DNA of 64,000 nucleotides from Halorussus amylolyticus (lineage in GTDB: Archaea; Halobacteriota; Halobacteria; Halobacteriales; Haladaptataceae), in NCBI RefSeq assembly GCF_004143485.2, contig NZ_ML974132.1, forward strand, positions 62,001 through 126,000, given 5' to 3'. The stretch's first letter is position 1; each line of letters begins with the position of its first letter. Of this stretch, positions 25,383-34,164 are shown in pieces. A program made the translations under genes and the position numbers. The notes beneath the pieces are model-generated. The model did not search any database. It was not told the DNA's origin and was given only the letters and a program-made list of their open reading frames with translations.

Positions 25383-26714
25383 ATGGACCGTGATACTGCG
25401 GAACCGACCGTATCGGAGATGCCCGGAAAACGCGCCCGAGAGTGGTCCGACTACCACCACCAGTTCTCCGCGCCCAGCACCTACGTCTACGACTTCGTGT
25501 GGGACGTGACCGAGGAGGCCGAGGGACCGTTCTGTACCGACGTGGACGGCAACGTCCTGCTCGACTTCACGAGCCACGTCGCGTCCGCACCGCTGGGGTA
25601 CAACAACCCCAAAATCATGGACAAACTCTCGGAGTTCGACCTCGTTGACCCCACCAAAATCGCGGGTCAGGACTTCTACGCCGCGGGCGGCTGGCCGCCC
25701 GAGGACCCCGAGTTCCCCGGTCCGACCCAGTTGATGGACCGGCTGACCGACCTCACGAGCCACTACGACCTCGACACCGTCTTCCTCTCGAACTCCGGCG
25801 CTGAGGCGGTCGAGAACGCCATCAAGGCGTGCTACGCCCAAGGCGGCCACCGCGCGTTCAACTTCGACGGCGCGTTCCACGGGCGCACGCTCGGCGCGCT
25901 CTCGCTGAACCGCTCGAAGCGCGCCCACCGAAAGGGCTACCCCGAAATCCCCGGCGTCGTCTCGGTTCCCTACCCCTCGACCGACGAGATGTACGAGCGC
26001 AAGTGGAAGACCGACGGCCCCGGCGGCAACGTGGTCGCCGACAAGCTCGACCCCGGACAGGGCGTTATCGACCCCGAGGAGGTCGCGTACCTCATCATGG
26101 AACCGGTACAGGGCGAGGGCGGCTACCGGGTGCCCCACGACGGCTTCGTCGAAGACATCGCCGAAATCCGCGAACGCTACGATATCAACATTATCAGCGA
26201 CGAGATTCAGGCCGGACTCGGCCGGACCGGCGAGATGTGGGGCGTCGACCACCTCGACCTCGAACCCGACGTCATCACGTCGGCGAAGGGCCTGCGCGCT
26301 GGCGCGACCGTCGCCAACGAGGACCTGTTCCCCGACGAGACCGGCCGAATCTCCTCGACGTGGGGCGCTGGGTCCGTTCTCGACTCGCTCCAAGGCGTGC
26401 TCACCATCGACGCCATCGAGGACTACGACCTGCTCGACAACGTGACCGCGCGCGGTCGGCAACTCCGCGAGCTCATCGCGGACGCCGACCTCCCGAACCT
26501 CGAGGACGTGCGGGGCCGCGGCCTGATGCTCGCCGCGGAGTTCGACACCAAAGAACGCCGCGAGGCGGTCGTCGACGCCGCGCTCAAGCGCGGTCTGCTC
26601 ATCCTCGGTTGCGGGTACAAGACGCTTCGATTCCTGCCGCCGCTCGACGTGACCGAGCGCGAAATCGAACTCGGCTTCGACGTGTTCGAGTCGGCGGTCC
26701 ACGACGCGGCGTGA
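25383..26714 (+). CDS. class III aminotransferase (4-aminobutyrate/ornithine type)
   Basis: A 443-aa PLP enzyme of fold type I, class III. Visible features are VFLSNSGAEAVENAIKACY (about 125-143), GAFHGRTLGALSLNRSK, the PLP Asp in IISDEIQAGLGRTG (about 265) and the Schiff-base Lys in DVITSAKGLRAG (about 303). In the usual class III enzymes that lysine is followed by G-L/I-G/A. The substrate is probably an omega-amino acid such as 4-aminobutyrate. Acidic, cytoplasmic. Confidence 0.93.
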   Translation: MDRDTAEPTVSEMPGKRAREWSDYHHQFSAPSTYVYDFVWDVTEEAEGPFCTDVDGNVLLDFTSHVASAPLGYNNPKIMDKLSEFDLVDPTKIAGQDFYAAGGWPPEDPEFPGPTQLMDRLTDLTSHYDLDTVFLSNSGAEAVENAIKACYAQGGHRAFNFDGAFHGRTLGALSLNRSKRAHRKGYPEIPGVVSVPYPSTDEMYERKWKTDGPGGNVVADKLDPGQGVIDPEEVAYLIMEPVQGEGGYRVPHDGFVEDIAEIRERYDINIISDEIQAGLGRTGEMWGVDHLDLEPDVITSAKGLRAGATVANEDLFPDETGRISSTWGAGSVLDSLQGVLTIDAIEDYDLLDNVTARGRQLRELIADADLPNLEDVRGRGLMLAAEFDTKERREAVVDAALKRGLLILGCGYKTLRFLPPLDVTEREIELGFDVFESAVHDAA

Positions 26715-26998
26715 ACTGAACGACTCGGCAGTTGACTCTCGGTTTTCGAATTTTCTGCGGTGTGAACTCTGACGGTTCCCGGTCAAATCCATCTCGCGAA
26801 GTGATATTTTAAATACGAAGCCGGGACCAACCCCGCTTGGACGCTTCGCGCGGTCACGCGAACGAAGTCTGCGCGAGCAAAGCGAGTGCAGGCTCGTCGG
26901 AGCGCGCTCCGACGGTGTGAGTGTGGCCTCGGAGGACGCGGCTTGTCCTCCGGCGGTCACGGGCAGATAGCTGGCGAGTCAGTCAGCAGTGTCGCAAC

Positions 26999-27030
26999 GC
27001 GGTTTCGCCGCCGAACGGCGGCGAAACCGC
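26999..27030. repeat. perfect inverted repeat, 14-bp arms
   Basis: Arms 26999-27012 and 27017-27030, loop GAAC (a GNRA-like tetraloop position). Part of the structured region between two convergent genes. Confidence 0.85.
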
Positions 27031-27113
27031 CCCACCTCGTAACCGCCAGTCCGACTAACCCGAAAGGGCTGAGCCAACACCAAGCGCGACTAGCGGGTCT
27101 ATCCACGAGACAG

Positions 27114-27150
27114 CGCGAGGCGCAGGCTGCACGGCGGCCTGCGCCTCGCG
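27114..27150. repeat. perfect inverted repeat, 14-bp arms
   Basis: Arms 27114-27127 and 27137-27150 with a 9-nt loop, 15 nt before the stop codon side of the beta-RFAP synthase gene. Possible terminator stem for that region. Confidence 0.85.
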
Positions 27151-27165
27151 AGCGATAGAGAACGG

Positions 27166-28134
27166 TCACTGGGTCTCGATTCGCGCGCCCCGGTTTCGGG
27201 GACGAGCGACCAGCACGTCGCCGCCGACTCCGGCCGCCGCGAGCGCGTCGCGGGCCGCCTCGCGAGCCTCGTCGGCGAACGCCTCGGTCGTCACGCCGTA
27301 CACCGCGGGCCCCCACGACGACTGTCCGGCCCCCGAAATCGACGCGGAGCGGCCGAGCTCCGCGACCACGTCGCCGACCGGCGGGCGGTAGACGCCGCCC
27401 TGCTCGTCGGCGTACCACGCGCCGTTGCGGCGGCCGATTTCCGCGACCGCCGCGCCGAACGCCTCGTGGTCGCCCGCGGCAACCGCGGGGAGGACGCGCC
27501 GAATCACGACCGCGGCGATTTCGTCGGCGAGGCCGGGGTCGGCACGCTCGACGACCGACCGCATGCTCTCGTCCTCGTCGTCGCCGCTCCGTCCCGGCTC
27601 CGAGTCGGGGAGCGCGACCACGAATCGCCAGTCAGCGGGTATCTCGTGGCGGGCCGCGACGTTCGGGACCGACCACTCGCCGCGCGGGGGTCGGTCGGCC
27701 GTGAATCGCTCGGTCGGGTGGCCGGTGTCGAGCACGAAACCGCCGCGCTCGAACGCCGCGATTCCGACGCCGCTCCGGCCGCCGCGACCCAACTTCGGGG
27801 CGCGCTCGCGGACTCGCGGCTCGCGGTCGTGGGCCGCCGCGACCGCCGCGAGGACGGTGAGTGCCAACTGGGTGCCGCTCCCGAGACCGACGTGCCGCGG
27901 AAGGGTTTTCTCGATTGTCACGCTCGCGCCCGGAACGCCGAGCAGTTCGACCGCGCGCTCGACGTGTGCGCGGGCCCGCTCGTGGTCGCAGCGGACGGAC
28001 TCCGCAGGCTCGGCACGCGCGACGACTCGGGGCGCGCCGAGCGCCACGCCGAGCGACCCGTACAGTCGCTCGTGAGCCAGCGAGAGGTTCTGGAAGCCGA
28101 AGTGGAGGCGTCCTCCGGCGGCGACGCGGACCAT
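27166..28134 (-). CDS. beta-ribofuranosylaminobenzene 5'-phosphate synthase family protein
   Basis: A 322-aa GHMP-kinase-fold protein. It begins VRVAAGGRLHFGFQNLSL, the beta-RFAP synthase hallmark, with the glycine-rich loop LPRHVGLGSGTQLALTVLAA (about 93-112) and RSGVGIAAFERGGFVLDTGH. In methanogens it condenses p-hydroxybenzoate or p-aminobenzoate with PRPP, the first step of methanopterin synthesis. Haloarchaea do not make methane; they may use it for a methanopterin-like cofactor. The glycosyltransferase gene lies 54 nt upstream in the same direction, so the two may be one operon. Confidence 0.88.
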   Translation of the reverse strand: MVRVAAGGRLHFGFQNLSLAHERLYGSLGVALGAPRVVARAEPAESVRCDHERARAHVERAVELLGVPGASVTIEKTLPRHVGLGSGTQLALTVLAAVAAAHDREPRVRERAPKLGRGGRSGVGIAAFERGGFVLDTGHPTERFTADRPPRGEWSVPNVAARHEIPADWRFVVALPDSEPGRSGDDEDESMRSVVERADPGLADEIAAVVIRRVLPAVAAGDHEAFGAAVAEIGRRNGAWYADEQGGVYRPPVGDVVAELGRSASISGAGQSSWGPAVYGVTTEAFADEAREAARDALAAAGVGGDVLVARPRNRGARIETQ

Positions 28135-28188
28135 GTCACCGGGTTGTACCGGGACCGGGTTCCCGATTCCGGCAGTGGCAAAAACTGG

Positions 28189-29151
28189 TCACGTTATCCG
28201 GTCGAGGACGTGCGCGGCGACTCGCTCGATGCCGTTCTCTTGGTCCGGGCTCCGCGGCGGATGCCGGACCGCGCGGGCGACGTGAGCGATGGAGTGTTCG
28301 ACTTGAAACCCACGGACGCCTCGTCGTTCGAGGACTCTGGTCACGCCGTGTTGCTCGTCGGTGAACGGGTAGACGACGCACGGCGTGCCCGCGACCGCGG
28401 CCTCCATCACGGTCGAGTAGCCCGAGCAGACCACCACGTCGGCCGTCCGAATCCACGGCAGGAGCGCCGGGACCTCGTCCCATCCCGGTCCGCCGACGTA
28501 CGTCACTCGGTGGCCTTCGGTTCGGAGAGTCTCCGCGAGCACGTCGAAGTTGGTGGAGTAGACGCTCGGGACGACCAGCACGCCGACGTCGTCCGGCGGC
28601 GACCGGTCGCCAGCGTCGAGTGCGATTGGCGGGACGTGAGTCACGCCCGGCGGGTCGCCCTCGTCGGGCGGCCAGACCGCGGGGTAGAGAAACGACTCCG
28701 CGACGCCTAACTGATACCGATTGACGAGCCACGTGAACACCTGCTCGACCGCGGCGTCGTAGTACGAGGCGGCGTTGTGGGTGACGATGTAGAGCGGCGT
28801 CCCCGTGACCGAGGCCGCCATCGCGGCGAACATGTCGTCGGTGACGAGCGCGGCGGGGTCCTCACGGCGGAGCCACCGGGCGAGGTCGAACACGCGCTTG
28901 CCGCTGTAGGGGACGCTTCTGGTCAGCACTCGGCCGAGCGACCCCTGCTGATAGTCGCCGATGTAATCGACCGGCGCGGCCCGGAACACGTCGTACCCGT
29001 TGCACTCGATGAACCGTGAGCCGGGACCGCCACCCGCGAGGACGACGTCCGCGCCCGCGTCCTCGACCGCCTGCGCGACGGCGAGCATCCGGGTCGCGTG
29101 GCCCGCGCCCTCGGGGTAGTGTGCGACGGCGACCGTCAGGTCCATGCCCAT
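28189..29151 (-). CDS. MurG/GT28-like glycosyltransferase
   Basis: A 320-aa GT-B-fold protein with a glycine-rich N-terminal nucleotide-sugar-acceptor loop (VAHYPEGAGHATRMLAVAQ) and a C-terminal donor-binding segment (ADVVVCSGYSTVMEAAVAGT followed by PCVVYPFTDEQHGV), as in UDP-GlcNAc transferases and the MJ1255-type archaeal family. No signal peptide. Acceptor unknown. It sits upstream of the beta-RFAP synthase, which raises the idea of a shared modified-cofactor or glycolipid pathway, but this is inference. The first Met (29151) and third residue Met (29145) are both possible starts. Confidence 0.82.
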   Translation of the reverse strand: MGMDLTVAVAHYPEGAGHATRMLAVAQAVEDAGADVVLAGGGPGSRFIECNGYDVFRAAPVDYIGDYQQGSLGRVLTRSVPYSGKRVFDLARWLRREDPAALVTDDMFAAMAASVTGTPLYIVTHNAASYYDAAVEQVFTWLVNRYQLGVAESFLYPAVWPPDEGDPPGVTHVPPIALDAGDRSPPDDVGVLVVPSVYSTNFDVLAETLRTEGHRVTYVGGPGWDEVPALLPWIRTADVVVCSGYSTVMEAAVAGTPCVVYPFTDEQHGVTRVLERRGVRGFQVEHSIAHVARAVRHPPRSPDQENGIERVAAHVLDRIT

Positions 29152-29288
29152 CCTTTCAACGGCCTTGCGAAAAGTATGTTCTCATTTCGCGATTCAGTCA
29201 AGTTCCCAACGGGAAGCCGCGGTCTCGGGCGGGCGAGTCACCGACGTGTCCGAGAACCAGACGAACCCGCAACGTCTGTCGAAGCACG

Positions 29289-29296
29289 ACAACTTA
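29289..29296 (+). promoter_or_regulatory. box A for ilvD
   Basis: ACAACTTAAG-type box lies about 26-33 nt before the ATG at 29322; consistent with leaderless ilvD. Confidence 0.5.
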
Positions 29297-29321
29297 AGCC
29301 GCTTCGGGGCTACCCCCGCGT

Positions 29322-31031
29322 ATGACCGAGAAACCGGACCACCTCCGGAGTAACGAAGTGACGGAAGGCGTCGAGCGCGCACCGCATCGAGCGATGTTCC
29401 GCGCGATGGGGTACGACGACCACGACCTCTCCTCGCCGATGGTCGGCGTGGCGAACCCTGCGGCCGACGTGACGCCGTGCAACGTCCACTTGGACGACGT
29501 GGCGGCAGCGGCCTACGACGGCGTGGACGCCGCCGACGGGATGCCAATCGAGTTCGGCACCATCACCATCTCAGACGCGGTTTCGATGGGGACCGAGGGG
29601 ATGCGCGCATCGCTCATCTCCCGAGAGGTCATCGCCGATTCAGTCGAACTGGTCGCGTTCGGCGAGCGACTCGACGGTCTCGTGACCGTCGCGGGATGCG
29701 ACAAGAATCTACCGGGGATGATGATGGCCGCGATTCGGACCGACCTGCCCTCGGTGTTCCTCTACGGCGGGTCCATCATGCCCGGCGAACACGACGGCCG
29801 CGAGGTCACGGTCCAGAACGTCTTCGAGGGCGTCGGCGCGGTCGCGCAGGGCGACATGTCCGAGGACGAACTCGACGACCTCGAACGCCACGCCTGCCCC
29901 GGCGCGGGGTCGTGCGGCGGGATGTTCACCGCGAACACGATGGCGTCCATCTCCGAGGCGCTCGGTCTCGCGCCGCTCGGGAGCGCGGGCGCGCCAGCCG
30001 AACACGACGAGCGCTACGAAATCGCAGAACAGGCGGGCGAACTCGCGCTCGACTGCATCGAGAACGACCGCAAGCCCTCGGACGTGCTCGACAAGCGCTC
30101 GTTCGAGAACGCCATCGCGCTTCAGGTCGCCATCGGCGGGTCGACCAACGGCGTCCTCCACCTGCTCGCGCTCGCGGCCGAGGCGGGCATCGACCTCACC
30201 ATCGAGGAGTTCGACGAGATTTCGCGCCGGACGCCGAAAATCGCGAACCTCCAACCGGGCGGCGAGCGCGTGATGAACGACCTCTACGAGCAGGGCGGCG
30301 TCCCGGTCATCGTCCGGAGACTGGTCGATGCGGGCCTGTTCGACGGCGACGCGATGACCGTGACCGGCCGGACGATTTCCGAGGAGTTGGAGCAACTGGA
30401 CCTGCCCGACGACGACGAAATCGACGCCGAGTTCGTCCGCCCCGTCTCCGACCCGTTCCACGAGGAGGGAGCCATCAAGATTCTGACCGGCAACCTCGCG
30501 CCCGACGGCGCGGTGCTGAAGGTCACGGGCGAGGACAACTTCCACCACGAGGGTCCCGCCCGCGTGTTCGAAACCGAGGAGTCGGCGATGAAGTACGTCC
30601 AAGAGGGGAAAATCGAGTCGGGCGACGTTATCGTCATCCGAAACGAGGGACCGCAGGGCGGTCCCGGCATGCGCGAGATGCTCGGGGTCACGGCCGCGGT
30701 CGTCGGCGCGGGCCACGAGGACGACGTGGCGATGATTACCGACGGTCGGTTCTCGGGCGCGACCCGGGGACCGATGATTGGCCACGTCGCCCCCGAGTCG
30801 TTCGCGGGCGGCCCCATCGGCGCGCTCGAAGACGGCGACCACGTCACCGTGGACATCGCCGACCGGACGCTCGCAACCGACCTCTCCGACGAGGAAATCG
30901 AAGCGCGACTCGACGCTCGCGACGACCCCGAACCAGCGTACACGAACGGCGTGCTCGCGAAGTACGGCGCGACGTTCGGGTCGGCCGCAGAGGGTGCGGT
31001 GACGAATCCGGGCGTGAAGCGCGACGAATAA
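29322..31031 (+). CDS. ilvD: dihydroxy-acid dehydratase
   Basis: A 569-aa Fe-S enzyme of valine/isoleucine biosynthesis that dehydrates dihydroxy-acids to 2-oxo acids. The cluster Cys motifs are visible: [28 protein letters not shown] and [17 protein letters not shown]. The C-terminal [21 protein letters not shown] is a family signature. Length is normal. It carries an ordinary C-terminus ([13 protein letters not shown]). The last codons and the following 100 nt are duplicated in tandem (see repeat entries). Confidence 0.97.
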   Translation: MTEKPDHLRSNEVTEGVERAPHRAMFRAMGYDDHDLSSPMVGVANPAADVTPCNVHLDDVAAAAYDGVDAADGMPIEFGTITISDAVSMGTEGMRASLISREVIADSVELVAFGERLDGLVTVAGCDKNLPGMMMAAIRTDLPSVFLYGGSIMPGEHDGREVTVQNVFEGVGAVAQGDMSEDELDDLERHACPGAGSCGGMFTANTMASISEALGLAPLGSAGAPAEHDERYEIAEQAGELALDCIENDRKPSDVLDKRSFENAIALQVAIGGSTNGVLHLLALAAEAGIDLTIEEFDEISRRTPKIANLQPGGERVMNDLYEQGGVPVIVRRLVDAGLFDGDAMTVTGRTISEELEQLDLPDDDEIDAEFVRPVSDPFHEEGAIKILTGNLAPDGAVLKVTGEDNFHHEGPARVFETEESAMKYVQEGKIESGDVIVIRNEGPQGGPGMREMLGVTAAVVGAGHEDDVAMITDGRFSGATRGPMIGHVAPESFAGGPIGALEDGDHVTVDIADRTLATDLSDEEIEARLDARDDPEPAYTNGVLAKYGATFGSAAEGAVTNPGVKRDE

Positions 31032-31066
31032 CTGACCGAGCATACGGCGCGGAGCGCCGTTTCGCT
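30998..31066 (+). repeat. copy 1 of the ilvD 3'-end tandem duplication
   Basis: 69 nt spanning the last codons of ilvD, its stop and the first downstream bases. It matches copy 2 with four differences; spacing is 168 nt (56 codons). Confidence 0.9.
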
Positions 31067-31165
31067 GTGAGCGAGCGGCGATGCCGCGAGCGAGCAGGAG
31101 TTTTTCATCGACGTTTTTGCGAGGAGTGGTCGCCGAAGGCGACCCGACGATGTAAAAAGGTCGGT

Positions 31166-31234
31166 GGTGACGAATCCGGGCGTGAAGCGCCACGAATAGC
31201 TGACCGAGCATACGGCGCGAAGCGCCGTTTCACT
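31166..31234 (+). repeat. copy 2 of the ilvD 3'-end tandem duplication
   Basis: It repeats codons equivalent to VTNPGVKR(H)E plus stop and downstream sequence, without the rest of the gene. The downstream parts (GTCGCCGA(A/T)GGCGACC at 31129 and 31298) also correspond, so the repeated unit is about 168 nt with more divergence in its second half. Confidence 0.9.
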
Positions 31235-31235
31235 G

Positions 31236-31275
31236 CTCGCTTGTGGCGTCGCCACGAGCGAGGGAGACGTTTTTA
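31236..31275 (+). terminator. hairpin with T tract after ilvD
   Basis: A 12-bp stem (31236-31247 with 31251-31262, one G-T pair) is followed by GTTTTTA at 31270-31276. This is the best terminator candidate for ilvD. Confidence 0.6.
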
Positions 31276-31281
31276 TTGGCG

Positions 31282-31326
31282 GTTTCTGCAGGGAGGGTCG
31301 CCGATGGCGACCCTCCCTGCAGAAAC
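31282..31326. repeat. perfect inverted repeat, 21-bp arms, between convergent genes
   Basis: Arms 31282-31302 and 31306-31326 with a 3-nt centre, the longest in the window. It lies 5 nt beyond the stop of the convergent methyltransferase gene, so it probably serves as a two-way terminator stem. Confidence 0.9.
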
Positions 31327-31331
31327 GTCGG

Positions 31332-32033
31332 CTACCGAACGTCCACCACTAGCATCTCGGTCGCGCCCCGCTGAAACTCGAAGGGAACCGACCGAATCTC
31401 GGTCGCGTACCCCTCGTCCGAAAGCGTCTCCCGGAGGTCGTCCAGTCGAGAATATCGCTCCCCGTCGAATCGAGCGAGCGGATACACTCGGACCTCCTCG
31501 CGCGCGACACGGGCGAGTTCGCGGAGCGACTCGACGTGAAAGTCGTGGTCGAGTTTGTCCATGTAGAGGAACATGAGGTGGGCCGAGAGGACGAGCGAGA
31601 ACGAGTCGTCGGCGAACGGGAGGTCCGGCAGTTTCGCGGGGAGGTACCGGTCGCCGTCGTAGTGGCGTTCGTAGTCGTCGATGAATCGCTGGTAGGCCGC
31701 GGTCCAGTGGGCGCGTACGTCGGCCACGTCGTCGTAGAACGACCAGACGAACTGGTCTTCGACGCCGTCGAACCCCGCGATAGCCGTGTCGATATCGGCC
31801 TCGCACTTGGCTCGGAGGTCCTCGGGCGGAACGTCGTACAGCAAATCGACGCCGACCGCGTCGATTCCCGAGGCGTTCGCCGCCGCGACGAACGCGCACG
31901 CGCCGCCCGGACAGTCGAGGACCGACTCGCCCTCCCACGCCGAGAGGTCGAGGTCGAACATTCGCTCGTACTCCGTCAGCGTTCGGCCGATGAATGCGAC
32001 ATCGTCGATTGCGTACCGCTCGGAACTGCCCAT
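31332..32033 (-). CDS. class I SAM-dependent methyltransferase-like protein
   Basis: A 233-aa protein with motif I SVLDCPGGACAFVAAANASG (Asp-Cys-Pro-Gly-Gly in place of the usual Gly-x-Gly), motif II AVGVDLLYDV, and a C-terminal region with the motif LPFADDSFSLVLSAHLMFLY that locates the active-site pocket. The helical insert (about 85-125) is family-specific. Substrate unknown. AT-rich promoter with a box near 32056-32064, suggesting a leaderless start at 32033. Confidence 0.82.
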   Translation of the reverse strand: MGSSERYAIDDVAFIGRTLTEYERMFDLDLSAWEGESVLDCPGGACAFVAAANASGIDAVGVDLLYDVPPEDLRAKCEADIDTAIAGFDGVEDQFVWSFYDDVADVRAHWTAAYQRFIDDYERHYDGDRYLPAKLPDLPFADDSFSLVLSAHLMFLYMDKLDHDFHVESLRELARVAREEVRVYPLARFDGERYSRLDDLRETLSDEGYATEIRSVPFEFQRGATEMLVVDVR

Positions 32034-32052
32034 ACGTATGCATTCCTGAATT

Positions 32053-32072
32053 TAGATTATAAATTTAATCTA
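32053..32072. promoter_or_regulatory. inverted repeat overlapping the methyltransferase box A
   Basis: Arms TAGATTA and TAATCTA separated by six A/T bases; the TATA-like centre lies about 25-30 nt upstream of the minus-strand ATG at 32033. Candidate operator. Confidence 0.5.
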
Positions 32073-32168
32073 TATAGGGGCTCACTCGGAAGATTTTCTC
32101 GAACGCGGGAATCGGGCCTGAGAGGCGCTTCTGAGGCGTATAAGTTCAAAATACGTGGCGGCTTCGCG

Positions 32169-32191
32169 TTATCAATTATCATAATTGATAA
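32169..32191. promoter_or_regulatory. 23-bp perfect palindrome in a divergent promoter region
   Basis: TTATCAATTAT and its exact complement surround one central base. It lies 16 nt upstream of the candidate box A (32208-32217) of the gene at 32237. A candidate operator for an unknown factor. Confidence 0.6.
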
Positions 32192-32236
32192 AATCACAAC
32201 AACAAAGCTAAGTAAAGTAATCATGAAATTTGGAGT

Positions 32237-32767
32237 ATGCCTCAGTACGAAGCATTTAGCGCAAATTCGGAAGTCAATGGTCGCTCCGTTCGGTCCATCG
32301 TCGAAGGCGTCGGTCAGTTCTCCAGCGCGTACAAGGACCGCGCGCTCGACATTCTCGACAATCACGGCCTACCCGAACCCGAAGTCGGTACGTGGTACTC
32401 CCTGCAGTCGTATCTCGACGCGTTCGAAGAGCTCGCCGACACCGTCGGACCGAAGACGGTCGTCAAAATCGGCTCGGAGATTCCGAACGTCGTAGACTGG
32501 CCGCCCGAGGTCGGGTCGGTGGAGGCCGCGATGAGTGTGCTCGACGACGTGTATCAGATGAACCACCGCGGCGACGACATCGGCTACTACGAGTTCGAAT
32601 CGACCGGTGACCGCGAGGGCGTGATGGAGACGCGAAACGCCTACCCGCCGGAACTCGACGAGGGACTCCTCAAGGGAACTGCAGAGCGATTCAGCGACGA
32701 CGACGCGTTCGTCCGAATCGAGCAGGTCGAGGAGGGCGAACCGCGAGCCTTCGAGATTTCCTGGTAG
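32237..32767 (+). CDS. conserved haloarchaeal protein of unknown function
   Basis: A 176-aa soluble acidic protein, not recognised. Residues 15-60 are helical (VRSIVEGVGQFSSAYKDRAL). A middle part (about 65-115) has KTVVKIGSEIPNVVDWPPEV and a beta-rich segment GDDIGYYEFESTGDREGV with Tyr and Phe, consistent with a small ligand-binding domain. Its own AT-rich promoter region contains a palindrome. It is the only gene pointing right in this stretch and may be independently regulated. Confidence 0.68.
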   Translation: MPQYEAFSANSEVNGRSVRSIVEGVGQFSSAYKDRALDILDNHGLPEPEVGTWYSLQSYLDAFEELADTVGPKTVVKIGSEIPNVVDWPPEVGSVEAAMSVLDDVYQMNHRGDDIGYYEFESTGDREGVMETRNAYPPELDEGLLKGTAERFSDDDAFVRIEQVEEGEPRAFEISW

Positions 32768-32828
32768 TCGAGCGCAGAAAGCAGAGAACGGAGAGCAAAG
32801 AGCGGAGAGTAAGAGGGAGGGCCGTGCG

Positions 32829-33899
32829 TCAGCGGGGGGAAGTGTACTCCATTCCGAGGAACTCCCGCGCCCGGTCGGGGTCGGTGATGACCTCCCGACC
32901 GAGCGATTCGGCGAGTTCGACCGCGGTTTCGACGACCTCGGAGTTCTTCTCGATGAGTTCGTCCTTGTGGGGGTACATCCAGTAGGCGTCCTCGATGCCG
33001 ACCCGGATGACGTTCGCACCTGCGACCAGCCCCATCACCAGCATGGGAAGCCAGTTTCGCCCGCCGGGGTACAGGCCGACGACGCTGTCCTCGACGGTCT
33101 GGCGGACGTTGTAAATCTCCGAGAGGACCTTGAAGTACGACCACGGGTCGTTAGTCGTCGTCTGGGAGTGATGCGACCCAGCGCGCAGACTCATCACGTA
33201 GGGGTCCCAGTCGAGTTCGCCAGCGTCGAGCAGGTGGTGTTTCACGTCGCGCAGGACGTGGCTGTCGTAGAGTTGGAAGATGGGCTTCACGCCGTTGTCC
33301 TCGTAGTAGCGCACCGCCTCTTTGATGGACGACAGCGAGTGGAGTGACCCGGCACCGAACAGGCCGATGGGGAGGATGACGCCGCCCTGACAGTACTTGT
33401 TGCCGTTTCCGCGTTCGAGCAGGTCGTGGACCGGCGAGACGTAGTCGGCGTGGTCGCTCACGCTCCAGCCCTGACTGAACGTGACAACGTCGCCACACTC
33501 CTCGAACACCGGGTCGAGGATGTCCACGAGCAGGTCGTTGTCGTTCCACTGCGGGCGGCGATTCTCGTCGCGCGGATGGACGTGGACCGCGGCGGCCCCG
33601 GCATCGACGCTGTCTACGAGTTCCTGAATCTGTTCTCCCTTCGTGTCGGGCACCGCGGGGTAGTGTTCGCCGCCGGGTTGCCACCCCGGATACGCACACT
33701 CGATGACGACGGGGCTGTCCATCGTGTCGATGGACTCCTCCTCGTGGACCGGAAAGAACTGCTTGGCGGCGTCCGACGTGAACGTCGATGCGGGTTCGAG
33801 TTCGTCGAACGAGAGGTCGTCGTAGAGGTTCTTGTGAAGCGGTTGCTCGTCCCATCCGGCGGGGGGTTCGGCGTCAGCGGGAGACCTTTGGGAGGACAT
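32829..33899 (-). CDS. BKACE family enzyme (DUF849), second copy
   Basis: A 356-aa protein. Residues about 68-340 form the BKACE TIM barrel, with PVVIECAYPGWQPGG at the start, the Zn-binding VHVHPRDENRR and the late RVGIEDAYW. It is more divergent and about 70 residues longer at the N-terminus than the copy at 1387. The start at 33899 is chosen because a box A (33927-33932, TTTAAG on the minus strand) is 28-33 nt upstream. An earlier Met would sit too close. The products and substrate are unknown; neighbours include an imidase-like deacetylase and a FAH-type protein. Confidence 0.85.
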   Translation of the reverse strand: MSSQRSPADAEPPAGWDEQPLHKNLYDDLSFDELEPASTFTSDAAKQFFPVHEEESIDTMDSPVVIECAYPGWQPGGEHYPAVPDTKGEQIQELVDSVDAGAAAVHVHPRDENRRPQWNDNDLLVDILDPVFEECGDVVTFSQGWSVSDHADYVSPVHDLLERGNGNKYCQGGVILPIGLFGAGSLHSLSSIKEAVRYYEDNGVKPIFQLYDSHVLRDVKHHLLDAGELDWDPYVMSLRAGSHHSQTTTNDPWSYFKVLSEIYNVRQTVEDSVVGLYPGGRNWLPMLVMGLVAGANVIRVGIEDAYWMYPHKDELIEKNSEVVETAVELAESLGREVITDPDRAREFLGMEYTSPR

Positions 33900-33926
33900 T
33901 GCGTACAGAGACAGCACCCAATTACA

Positions 33927-33932
33927 CTTAAA
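33927..33932 (-). promoter_or_regulatory. box A for the second BKACE gene
   Basis: TTTAAG on the minus strand, 28-33 nt before the ATG at 33899. Confidence 0.5.
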
Positions 33933-34164
33933 TATTTCCTACAATGAAAATAAATTGGCCAGGCCATAGATTACAGAGTGCAATCGTTTTCAAAAAGCGT
34001 TGGTGCTGGCGGTTCTAGAAGTTCTTCCGGAAAGCGGCTACGAACCCTCTCTCGATGACCGGTCGAATCGAGAAAATCTGTCGGGAAACGCTCACTTCTC
34101 GACGGTTCTTTGAGCACTGCCGGTACGCCTATGGACGTTCCCGAAGTACCGTTTCGGTGGAACA

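Larger units (their letters stand above)
26715..27165. ncRNA. 451-nt gene-free region with box A and several hairpins (candidate structured RNA)
   Basis: There is a clear box A (ATTTTAAATA at 26806-26815). The 320 nt after it hold four strong stems: GTCGGAGCG with CGCTCCGAC (around 26898-26915), CGGAGGAC with GTCCTCCG (around 26933-26956), 26999-27030 (14-bp arms) and 27114-27150 (14-bp arms). Reading frames here have no convincing protein features. The conserved elements I would expect for RNase P RNA (GAAAGTCC and ACAGAA boxes) or SRP RNA were not found. It may be an uncharacterised RNA, or remnants. Confidence 0.35.

Noticed and set aside
24696-26960. 754-aa minus-strand reading frame over the aminotransferase and MgtC genes
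   Set aside because: Antisense shadow in high-GC sequence. Both + strand genes have clear family motifs, and the minus frame has none.
26830-27160. RNase P RNA or SRP RNA gene
   Set aside because: I looked for the RNase P boxes (GAAAGTCC, ACAGAA) and the SRP loop motif (GGAAG...GCAGCC) on both strands and did not find them.
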